Below, one piece after another: positions 43,920-55,300 of a stretch of 64,000 nucleotides of DNA; position 1 is the first letter of the stretch, and each line of letters opens with the position of its first letter. A model generated the notes under the pieces. It had not been told where the DNA came from, made no database searches, and was given only the letters and a program-made list of their open reading frames with translations. Origin of the DNA: Synaphobranchus kaupii (lineage: Eukaryota > Chordata > Actinopteri > Anguilliformes > Synaphobranchidae); assembly GCA_029718625.1 (NCBI GenBank), contig CM056380.1, positions 113,074,818 to 113,138,817 of the forward strand, given 5' to 3'. The position numbers and the translations under genes were made by a program.

Positions 43920-44290
43920 CTAGGTGGTGACACTTATACGTACCCAGCATCACATGGATTGTGGTGGATTTGTGGTCAAAATGCATATTCCAGTCTCCCT
44001 GTTCCATGGGTGGGAAATTGTGTGTTTGCCAGCCATGAGAGTAACTGCCACTCTGTCAGAAGTCCAGCGCACCAGGCATAAGAGAGGAGCAAGCAATTTT
44101 TATCACCAGTCTCGCTGTAAAAATGCTTTGGAAGTCTTTTATCCTGGCTATGGGGTTATGATGGCACTTTCAGATCTCCAAACAGCCGTGGAAATAATGA
44201 CAAATGACACATCTTTAGCTAAAACTGGAATGTCAAATTAAGTCTCTGCTCTGAGAATGGTAGCTTTTCAGAATCGTGCAGCCTGTGTCT
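43920..44290 (+). pseudogene. Retroviral env remnant (surface end and transmembrane start)
   Basis: Includes WWICGQNAYSSLP and, in a second frame, an RHKRG basic cleavage-like site (about 44075) followed by SDLQTAVEIMTNDTSLAKTG and VSALRMVAFQNRAA, a heptad and QNR(A/M)A pattern typical of retroviral transmembrane subunits. Stops interrupt it. Non-functional. Confidence 0.55.
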
Positions 44291-44337
44291 GATTGTGTGT
44301 CTGGAACCAGGGCCGTGAAGCCTTGGATCAGGGGGGG

Positions 44338-44587
44338 CTGAGGAAGCTGAGGATGATGATGAGATGAGATGTTCCCAAAACAATTAACCGTGTGAAAGGA
44401 GGACGGTCTCTGTCCTGTTTTGTATAATCAAAAGCGTATAAGTATGAAGGCTTGTTCTGTGAAACTTCAGAATGGACACTGACTGTGAATGAATGATGTG
44501 TTCATTCTCCATGTATGCATGAATACAACTTCTTGAATTTTACCAGTCCGAACCTCAGAGTGGCTTTATTCCACAACAACAGCTAGG
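44338..44587 (+). repeat. Retroviral 3' LTR (probable)
   Basis: Preceded by the purine tract ATCAGGGGGGG. Starts about TGAGGAAGCTGAGG and ends about TTATTCCACAACAACA, with a TATAATC-like box. No partner LTR in the window to confirm the limits. Confidence 0.55.
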
Positions 44588-45338
44588 AAGAGCTTCATAT
44601 CAAGAACGTCCTGCTATGCTACTTTGCCTTGTAGGGGCCACTCCACAGGACAGTCTACAGCCCCATTCACAGCTCCTCCCCTTCTCTTAGGGCAGCAGAG
44701 ACTATATGGGCGTGTTCCCGTGACCGTGTTTGACCACTTTGTCCGGATTGCTGTATTCCCGACAGCCTGACATCATTGGTTTGGTTTTTTGCGGTATTTC
44801 GGGCATTTAATAAAGGTTCTTCTATTGAAGCCATCAGCTAGCAGTTAGTATAAAAAACACAGTTCTGAATTTAAACAATTGTTGTGTCGATATGCGATCA
44901 GTATGATGAATTGTGAATAGCTACCTTCAGACGCTGTGGTCTCCTCCCGTCACAAGTCCACCCGTGTCTATTCCTCCCACTCCCGCAACTTGCTTATTTC
45001 GCATACCTTCCACCTTTTGTTCCATCTGTGTTAATAGGCTATTCTTTCTTTAGTTGGACCACCACCTCTGTCTTTTGCCCACACTGTGTCGTTGAAAAAG
45101 TTGTTCTAAAATCATGCCATCTTTTCTTTACATCCTCTACTGTTCATAAATAAATTTTGTATGCGATGTTACTCCAAAGTTTGCTCCTCTCCGCTTGTGT
45201 TGTAGGCTATTCCTATGCTGTAATACGGCGTTGTGTACCTCGTAAATTTTAGTTTTAATTTTCTTGTGGTTATCTTGCTACTTGTGCCTCATTGCTCTGT
45301 ATCGATTTCTTAGCGCCTTGTAAACTGGACGGGGCATT
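44588..45338. other. Intergenic, nothing recognised
   Basis: Sequence between the retrovirus and the next MITE; short frames only. No motif or inverted repeat that I could support. Confidence 0.45.
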
Positions 45339-45762
45339 CCCAGCTAACAAAATTAGGTCCCCGGGACGTCCCCTGAATGTTTCGAAAGGTCATCAGGACG
45401 TTGCCTTGACGTCTTTTTGTAGGGTTTTCTAAACGTTACGTGGACGTCACAGAGAACATTCCCAGGACGTTCTAGTAACGCCCCCCAGACATTCATAACA
45501 TGACGTTCTAGTAACGTCGCAGGAATGTCCCTGAATGTCCCATGAATGTTATGAGCACAACGTCATATCATAGCCGGATAGGGACGGTGCTTGAACATCC
45601 CCGAAAGATTATAATTAAATGTCATATTGTAACCAAACAGTGACCTTCTGAGGACTTAAATAACGTCCTAGTAATGTTTTTAGGACATCCCTAGGGAACG
45701 TCACATCATAACTTTGAGGGGACTAAAATGGTACGTCCCTGGGACGTCCACTGTTTGCTGGG
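45339..45762. mobile_element. MITE made of ACGTCC-rich repeats
   Basis: 424 bp with inverted ends CCCAGCTAACA and TGTTTGCTGGG. The inside repeats GGACGTCCC, ACGTTCTAGTAACG and GAATGTCCC motifs. Lies past the 3' end of gene C. Confidence 0.75.
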
Positions 45763-46049
45763 TTGTTTCTGATCATTTTTATGCGTGTCTCCTACCGCAA
45801 AATTGCGAATGAGGGCGTTTAATTTCTTTGATTGTGTAATTGGGACCAGTCATAGTAAATCGGTCGTCAATGTGTCGGTATCTGCGACCACAGAAGAGTC
45901 GCAATATAGCTTATAGTTTAGCGCTGCGACTGTGTCCTTAGTAAATCCGGCCCTTGGACGATTATTACAGATTTTGGTTTGTGTTTGTGGTGTTGGACTG
46001 CAGCCCATCTCAGCTCATAGCCTTTAGCTCATTGCGGATGGGTTTAGGA

Positions 46050-46256
46050 CAGGGGGTAGGGAACCCTGGTCCTGGAGAGCCGCAGGGTCTGCTGGTTTTA
46101 GTTGTTACTCGCCACTTAATTGATCGATTAAAGCAGTTGATTACACAGTTAACTCACCTCACCTGGTTTCTTTGGTCTAAGTAGCTGCTGTATTTAAGGT
46201 GAAAACAAAAACCAGCAGACCCTGCAGCTCTCCAGGACCAGGGTTCCCTACCCCTG
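46050..46256. mobile_element. hAT-type fold-back MITE
   Basis: 207 bp with about 50-bp inverted ends (CAGGGGGTAGGGAACCCTGG against CCAGGGTTCCCTACCCCTG). Flanking octamers GTTTAGGA and GTTGTAAA are only partly alike, so the copy is old. In or just past the gene C 3' untranslated region. Confidence 0.85.
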
Positions 46257-46301
46257 GTTGTAAAAACTGGACCTAGCTCCTATACTCCTGCTCTTTACTC
46301 T

Positions 46302-46386
46302 TCATGAGTACAGGCACAGGCCCTGGTTTATCAGCTCTGGCGAGGTCTTCACTGCCTTAGTAACCCCCTTCTCCCTTGCTGTATTG
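46302..46386 (-). CDS. slc22a7: Gene C candidate last exon
   Basis: 85 nt in the right phase after the Arg/Ser split codon, encoding [20 protein letters not shown] and a TGA at 46304-46302. Its acceptor (CTTCTCAACAAG) is poor. A better-looking acceptor nine bases on gives a tail of only about eight residues. Neither tail resembles those of A or B. Confidence 0.35.
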
Positions 46387-49300
46387 CTTGTTGAGAAGTT
46401 TGGATAATCCCTTATGGGTGAGGAGTATAGGAGAGGGGAAGAGTAGTGACGGACGGACGGACGCACGCACACCGTTCTGGCTGTACCTCGTTTGTTCGAC
46501 GTCCTCTATGGTCTCTGGCAGAAGCTCATTGTGGGTTTCCGGTAGCATTGAAGCCAACAGTCCGGTGGAAATGGCTACTGTGCAAATAATGACTTGAGGG
46601 AGGAGCTTCCACACGTTGTCCAGTAGCAAGATCAGAGGAGTGATGGACACGCCCAGACGAGCCACAAAGCTGGTGTACCCCAACCCATTTTGTCTGGATA
46701 CACAAAGATGTTAACAGGTCAGCTTTTTCAAAAGATGGCCCAATATTGCACAGCATTTCATAACAAATATACATTATTCCCACTTTCTTTTTTTATTGAA
46801 TATGCTATTAGGTGAATTACATCTGTGATTTGTAATTGCGCATGATCATTATTTTACATATTATAAATACTTATTCCATGCCTACAGTGGATGTCCTAAC
46901 ACTTTATGAGTAGAAGTACAATGGTTAAATTGGTTACCCAAACAACAAGCTAAGATTGCTTTCCCTGAAACTTCCTGTTGATCTAGCAGGTAATTGAACA
47001 CTGTGTCTGCATACCAGCCTTTTTCACCTTAAAGTGAACCTCCACTGGAAAAAACATATGAACTAAAAATGCAGGGAATGGAAAATTACCAATATATTTA
47101 ATTTGGTTACTCTTTTAAAACTGCTTAATACACATTTTATTTTTTCTGCTTTTGCAGATTTTAGTTTTTTTTTAAACAATGGATCAACAATGGAATTGGT
47201 GGCTTCAAAGTCTGAAGGGGCATTGAATGTCCTTGGTGTCTTGTCCGATTTAAATTAAAGCACATACATTCAACTGAATGCCTTTCAAATGGTTTCAAAT
47301 AAAATCAGTGACTCTCAGCCAAACAGACTTAAAAAAAGCATTTCACATGGTAGGTAATGTCCTGTACCTGTACAAATTTCACATGTTTAAATCTGGAACA
47401 TTGCCTCACAATTTTATCATCACAACCACAAATCCCAAAGCCACTTCTTATCCAGCTGATCCAGCGTTTTTAAATAATAAATGCTGAAATGTTTTGACCA
47501 GAGCGATAGCAGGAGCGAGGGACAGAAAGAGCAAAGGAAATGTGTTCCTATGTGTCTAAATGCACAAAAAGGTAGTCCCCCGTAACTCAAAAGCAGAGCA
47601 ATGAAGCCAAGAGGTCTCCTTTGAGTGCCTACCTATACCTTACCGGCTTTAAGTCAACAATAAGCGAATGACAAGCAAGCACCGGAAGGAGGAAATCCTA
47701 GGCTTAAATAGCCACAGGAAATCCGCAACAGGTGCACTCACTAATTGCCGGAAAGGACGGAAACCCCAGCGTGGAACACCGAAAAATCCGATAGATTACC
47801 CCGTTGAACAGAAAAGAAACAAACGACCACAGAACAAAGGAAAAGCAGGCGCAAACCATGACATTTATACATACAGCACTCACTCCACTCAACTCAACTC
47901 AACTCACCTCACCTCACCTCACCTCACCTCACCCACTCACTCACGATTCTTACCTGACGACTGTAGGGTAGAGTTCGGTAGTATACAGGAAGACTGTTGT
48001 GAAGGAGGCTTCAGACAATCCTTTCCCAAGCACAGCAACACAAGTGCGGAAATACCACATATCTAAGCAGAAGAGAAAAAAATCTATATAAATCTCACAA
48101 TTGGAAGGTCTGTATCGAACACTAATTTCTACGGGCCTGCTGTGTATCTCCAAACCATAAACTCTTGGACGTGGTTGCCAGTGCTCTACAAACGTACACA
48201 AATAAAAAAATGAATGAATGAATGAATGATAAGGCACTTAAAGTGATACTGCAGTCAAAAACCGACTTTTCCCATTAAAAAACAATGTTTTGGGTTAGAT
48301 TATGATCATACACAACAGTTTTTGTCCGAAAATCTCATGTTTAGTCAAAATGGGTGTTTTCTGAGTTTATGTGTAGGCTTACCAATACGCTGGTTTCCGG
48401 GGGTTCGTGATGTCACAAGATCCTTAACATAAAAATGGGTGGAGTTGAGGTGGTCCTAGGGGTGGTCTCGGCCGGGCACGTGGTATAAAAGCAGAGACCA
48501 ACGTTTTTTTTCCCCTCTTTGAGACTGAGACACTTGTACTGCTAACTAGCTAGTTCAAGTTCAAATGCAAATTGCTTTGTATTACTGCTAACATTAATAT
48601 TACAACTTATATCGACACACCCTTTCACTCCTTGACCGTATGAATATTCATAATATGACTATGTTGCATCATCGTCATATGACCACACCTACTCATGAGT
48701 TCCAGTTCAAATTGAAGCGGTAAAAAAGGCCTTAGAAAAGGCTCTGCAGTATCTCTTTAAGGCATGGAAAATACTCATTCCAGTTTACTGTGCGGTGATA
48801 TGTGCTAGACGAATATAAAATTATCCTTGGAGTGATTACGAATGGGAACACTTAAAAAAAAAACTAGAGAAAAATGCAATCCCAGGGCAAAAGAATACAA
48901 ACTGTAGAGTCCAGGAAAAAGTGATGTTTTATTGAGGTACAAGAGTGAATGATTAGGCTACATATTTTGGTGTGTGTAACAGTGTGATATCAATGTTTTC
49001 ATGTTAAACCATCAGAAGGGGCAAATGTACATAGCTTATAATGGACAAAACTAATTTTATTCATTTTCTGACATGTTTTGGATAAGGTTTTGGACCCATA
49101 GATATCTACCGCCCTATACTGATGAAAAAATAGTAATTCCCACTTGGAAATAATGCAAAAGTGAATTCTATGAGCCAAAACAGTTGATTTGTAGTTAAAT
49201 ATATAATTATTTTATGATTTAGAGCAGTGCACAATTTAGCCATTTGGATAGATTTGGATACACTAATGGACAACAGGGTACACTGCAAATATTTCACATC

Positions 49301-52300
49301 ATAGATCTTTAGTAGTTGCAACTGCATATCATCCTCAGATTTTGCATACTTGTGGACACAGAGTTTATGATCCAGGAAATGTATAGATTTACCTGTTTCA
49401 CATATGTAGCTCTCAGTATTTCATTGCAAACTAAAGAAAAATTTTCCCCAAAATTTCTTTGCATTTGTGGCACTTTATTTTGACGTAAATTATTAAAATA
49501 AACAAGTCTAACCTCACACCTGGGGCCACATGTATAAACAGTGCTGAGCAGAAAAATGCCCTCAGAATACTGCGTAAGCGAGTTTCCACGCAGAAATTCA
49601 GATGTATAAAATAAGAGAATCTGCGTACCTCTGCACATGCTGGGCACCATACGTACGCAATGTTTGGATTCAGGTGTGATATGGCGACACCACGATGAAA
49701 AGACAGAGGGAGAAAATGCTAAACTTTGCGTAAGCAGATTTCCGACTTTCTCCCTGAGCATTCTTTTACTCACAAGTTTTATACATCTGGCCCCTGGAAT
49801 TATAAACCCTTAAACAGAGTACCCCCTAAATAGGTGAAAATTTACCAAATTTTCCATCTGCATAAATGGGTTAATAAACACTTACAATATAAAACAAAAA
49901 AAGTGCTAGCTCAGCGTCTTTAATGCCAAATGCTTTAGCATGACTGGTTTGCTTAGTTGTGATACTGGAATAATTAAGACCGTACCTCTGGGAACAACGA
50001 TGTTTATTGCAATGCACACTCCCGACAGGATGAGCGTGCCTACTTGCGTTGTCCTTCGGCCAATCTTGCTCAGGCTGAAATAGACGATTATTTTGGCAGG
50101 GATTTCAATCGCACCGTAGATGAAGTGGGTCAGATAGATGTTCAGGCCAAAATTGGTGATGTCCAAGCTTATCCCATAATAGGTGGAGGCAACACCGTAC
50201 CTATTGAAAAAGGAAGGGGGAATGACAATGTTTGTACACAACAACTTTTTTTGTTTAGTGTTGAAAAGAGCTGTGAAAATAATTTGAGCGAAGAAACGTA
50301 CCACAGGATACCCGTGAGAACAACGCGTTTCCTCATGTTTGGGGTTCTCACCAGGTCCAGATAGGTGTACCTCTTGTTTTTATCAACTGTCACAACATTG
50401 GACAGAGTCTGTGAAAGATAGAAGCCAACCAGAGGTGGGGAAAATCCATGTTCACTAAGTAAAAGTCCTCCCCAGTATTTTGTTCCAACCACCTGGATTT
50501 GCTAATTAGCACAATTCTTCAGCCAGGAGGTCGAGCTAATTAGTGAAATCGGCCGGCTGAGTTCACGAGTGAAAAGAAAAACATGGCAGGACTTTTACTT
50601 TCTGACTGCTGGACTTTCCACCTATGAAGGATAAAAACAGAAGGACGCCTGATTTACCTGTGGCTTGATTTTAGATGCAGACTCCATTTTGTTGTTAAAA
50701 GCGGCACATTTCATTAAGTACATGTGGGCCTTCTCCATCTTCCCATTGGCTATGAGCCACCTGGCTGACTCTGGGAGCCACCTGTACGGAACATATTAAT
50801 TAACACACAGGTATATGCACAGACACTTGCATACCGTATATAGTGCAAGAATGGTTGTGGGTTCAAATCACATGCAGGATGTTTCCATTGCAACCGTGTT
50901 TCAGTAAGAACCGATCCGCCTATTCTAATAAAAATGCATGTTAAAATGGTCATTTACATTTGAAGTTTTAAATATTAAGGGCTCTATCTTGACGATCTTA
51001 GTGCATGGTCTAAAACGCATGGCGCAAGTGCATTTAGGGCGTGTCCAACTCCACTTTTGCTAGTTAGAGGGAGCATATTTTTAGCACAAAGTAAGGCGCA
51101 AGGTACAAATGGGCTGAATTTAGCCTCTTCATTAATTATAGGTGTGTCTTGGGTGTAACATGCAATAAACCAATCAGAGTGTCATCTCCCATTCCCTTTA
51201 AAAGCCACATGCGTTTGCACCTTGGCGGATTGCTAATATAATGGCGGATTTAATAAGACTGCAAAAAGAGCGATTTATAGTTGGCAAAACAGACCTGCTC
51301 GTGTGCAAGGTTAAAGTGTGCAAGCAAGGAATATATGGATATCAATATTAGGATCAATATTATTCGGACTAACCATTATGACGTGCTTTAATATACACAA
51401 TAATAATCTTAAACATGCGGGTTAATTCCCGACCAAACGATTTCCCGTTTCTCAGAAATATAATAACGAGAAAACAGGAGCTGTTACACCAGTGCTGTTA
51501 TTTTACAAAATATATGCGATTTAATTTCGTTATAACGCCTGAGCATATAAGCTACCAGAACCGTCTCAGTTTAGAATAGGCAAATTAGCCTGCTTGTTTA
51601 ACAAATTTTGTTTGATTGTACAATGAAGCATTGTCAAACATCAATTCCATGAGGGTGCTCCAGCCTGAAACTAGCAAAGACACTTGCGTTTGGGTTACCG
51701 CCGCTTAGCGCCGGGTGTAAGATAGGGCCCTCAATCTTTTACTGGGCTTTCATTTTATTAGTTTTATTTTTTGCCATTATTATTTTTATTATTATTATTG
51801 TTGTTTTTGTTATTATTATTATTTTATGTCTGGTCCTTTTAACTCTTTCATTTTATATCTCTTATTTGTTCTTATTGTATCACTCTTATCTGTCTGTAAA
51901 GCACTTTGCGCTGTATTGCTTGAACGGTGCTCTATAAATAAAGTTATTATTATTATTATTATGATGTTACATTTCTTACCACCAAGTGATGACTGCAAGA
52001 CCTAGAGGTGATGTAACTGTAATGATCAGCAATCTCCAGTCATTCACGAGATATGCGAATCCTCCCAACAGCATGTTGCCCACAGACCACGATGCGCTGC
52101 CCAAAACTCCAATAAGTGCCCTGTTCTCAATACCAACCCACTCGATGCCTGAAGAAGAATGACAACAGAAGAATGCATAATGATGAAAATAGGCCATTTA
52201 TAGCCCTGCCAGTCAAAGTCTAGCAAGAGTAGCCATCATTGCATCACGCCTGCAACACACAAAGAGCTACAGTCTATGGGCTCTATTTTCCGGCAAGAGC

Positions 52301-55300
52301 ATGGCGTGCGGCGAGCCGTCATAGTCAATGGCGTTGTGCAAGGCGCACTGAGCGTGGCTACTGAATTTCGCTATTTTTGGACCAGAGGCGAGGAGCGCAC
52401 AGCTCACAGTGCGCTGTGCAGGTTGACAATGGGCTGGGTTATGCTGAATATGTATCAGTGGGTGTGCTTCAAGCTAATCTCTATTCAGTCCTTTTCATGC
52501 TGCCTTCAAGTGCTGTCGGAATTATCGGGAGTTTCCGACACGTAATTAATTACAAGTAGGAAAGTAAGATAATTTTCCTACCCGAGTTCCCGAGTTTCAC
52601 CACTGACCTTTTACCTCTCTATCCTTCAAGTGCTCCTCAGAAGCTCAGAAGCTCAGAAGCTCAACCGTAAAGGATCAAAAGAAACATTTAGCCTATAGAC
52701 CTCCATGTTTGCTGATAGCCTAATTCCGATTTCGGAGCATGTGACTGCGTCAACCTCATACACACCAAGTTTGTCATTCTTCTCATTACAGACGGGTGTA
52801 AGAAAGAAAACAGTACCCCTGGGACCACAGTGCAGTACAATCACAGCCACAAACAATTAAAAATAGAAATAAATACAGGGATTGATGTTAAATTGTGATA
52901 TTTCTATTAAAAAAAACCTTTAGTTTTTTGATTAGGTTGTCCCTATTCTCCCTGTTAAATCAACAGAATACCATTGAGACAATCAACTCCATACAGGATA
53001 TGCAACACAACATTTTTTTGTTGTTGCTTTTTTTGCTTGTCACAAGAGCACAACTTGTATTTGACAGTCAATACCTCTTTTCAAAATAAACTTAGTGAGT
53101 TTGATTTCTACCGGACACCTTATGCTTTCATTAAATGCTAAAAGGAACTTTATTGAGCACTGTTATTGAGAAGTTTGAGAGTGTGACAAGCATCTACCTT
53201 CTCCCCTATGCCACAGACATCATCAGATTAAAACAAACTGACATGCTTGTAGCCTAACCCACACATTGCGACATTGTTCAGTGGAAATGGCCTACACTTA
53301 TTTCACATGGGAAACTTGGCTTCGATTCTGTAAATTTCGATTCTGTAAATTTCTGTAAAATCTCAACAAAAAAAAAGTTTTTAACGTACAAAGATTTTGT
53401 AAACAAAAAAATAAGTTACTCACACATACAAAGTACTGTCTATAATAAAACTATCAAAATCCAGGCCTGCCATTAAAATTGATATCAAAATGAGGCCGAG
53501 TTACACAAACGATATTGGCCATTTTAGCTCACACAAATTAAACAAGCTCTATTCCAAAGCAACGGCATATACAGCACAGAGTTTGGTGAGATGAAAAATG
53601 TTTCATTAAATCATTACGGAAACATTGGGTAGTATGGGCCATGCCCCGCCACGCTGAAATCCAAATGGGGAAGTTAAGAACATGGATCGGGCATCGCCGG
53701 TAGAGAAGGAACATGTTAGCAACAACGGCAAGCCTCAGTTGAGTTTTGTGTCTATCACTGAGCTGTAAAACTACATGCAGTTCAATATAACCACAGAACC
53801 AGTGTTGCAGAACTACGTATGTGATGCTTGTGGTACAATGTTCTGTTATTTATTTATTTATTTAAATACCGTTTTCAGTTGCCTTAATGTTGGGCTTTGA
53901 GACGTACAGTAAGGCGTACAGTACTTACTGAGGACAATTGAGATGATGCTTATCCCCGTGAGTCCGAATCCTGTGAAAAACCTCACGATGGCGAACATCA
54001 AGTAGGACTTTGAAAAAGCACTCGCGAGTCCAAAGGAGATTGATAACAGATAGGACAACAGCAGCATGCTCTTACGGCCAAACCTGCAAACGGGGGGAAA
54101 GGCAAATGATTGTTTTGGGCTCGTGCTTATTTAACCGTGTGAAATAGTTTTCCTCAAACTCACAGGAACACAGAAGTGGTACAGGAAACATTGCATCCAT
54201 TCAGGGAAAATAATAAATAATAAAATAATAAATCCAATTTTAATAAATTAACAAAATGACAGAAATTGTAATGTCTGTTGCACCGGGACTGCGTTAATAA
54301 TTGCACCTGCTCCCCTTTTAATTGTTCTTAAGATATTCTTTGATATTGTTACATTACATGTGCCCGTTTCACATTGGCTGAATATTAAATTGCCATGTGA
54401 CTGGCCTGGACCAGTGAGGGGTGCAGAACCCACATCTGTTACTCACATAAACACGGAGGAGTGAGTAACAGATGTGGCAAAATAAATATAATTTCCTTTA
54501 TTATTAACAGGGATACTTTAGTCCACAGCCGTCAAACTCCAGTCCTGGAGAGCCGCAGTGTCTGCAGGTTTAACTCCAGTCCTGGAGGGCCGCAGTGTCT
54601 GCAGGTTTAACGCCAGTCCTGGAGGGCCGCAGTGTATGCAGGTTTAACTTCAGTCCTGGAGGGCCACAGTGTCTGCAGGTTTAACTCCAGTCCTGGAGGG
54701 CTGCAGTGTCTGCAGGTTTAACTCCAGTCCTAGAGGGCCACAGTGTCTGCAGGTTTAACTCCAGTCCTGGAGGGCTGCAGTGTCTGCAGGTTTAACTCCA
54801 GTCCTGGAGGGGGCGCTGTGTCTGCTGGTTTAACTCCAGTCCTGTAGGGCCACAGTGTCTGCAGGTTTAACTCCAGTCCTGGAGGGCTGCAGTGTCTGCA
54901 GGTTTAACTCCAGTCCTTGTTTCTCCCTCCAGAGTTAACTCCAGTCCTGGAGGGCTGCAGTGTCTGCAGGTTTAACTCCAGTCCTAGAGGGCCACAGTGT
55001 CTGCAGGTTTAACTCCAGTCCTGGAGGGCTGCAGTGTCTGCAGGTTTAACTCCAGTCCTGGAGGGGGCGCTGTGTCTGCTGGTTTAACTCCAGTCCTGTA
55101 GGGCCACAGTGTCTGCAGGTTTAACTCCAGTCCTGGAGGGCCGCAGTGCCTGCTGGATTAACTCCAGTCCTGGAGGGCCGCAGTGTCTGCAGGTTTAACT
55201 CCAGTCCTGGAGGGCCGCAGTGTCTGCAGGTTTAACCCCAGTCCTGGAGGGCCGCAGTGCCTGCTGGTTTAACTCCAGTCCTAGAGGGCCACAGTGTCTG

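Larger units (their letters stand above)
38724..44587 (+). mobile_element. Broken endogenous retrovirus
   Basis: An old retroviral insertion in sense order gag, nucleocapsid, protease, partial RT, env transmembrane piece, 3' LTR. RNase H, integrase and most of env are missing, and no 5' LTR was found. Secondary insertions: hAT MITE (39162-39365), LINE 3' end (about 39935-40593), simple-repeat expansion (40594-42030). Motifs resemble endogenous retroviruses of fish with YVDDLLL and LPQGYTESP (recalled, not searched). Not capable of producing virus. Confidence 0.85.

Noticed and set aside
47668..48066. 132-codon plus frame with Ser-Thr-His repeats
   Set aside because: Runs through the candidate LTR, the pentanucleotide repeat and antisense of gene C exon 8.
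52276..52545. 89-codon plus frame
   Set aside because: Chance frame in a truncated non-autonomous transposon; no protein family features.
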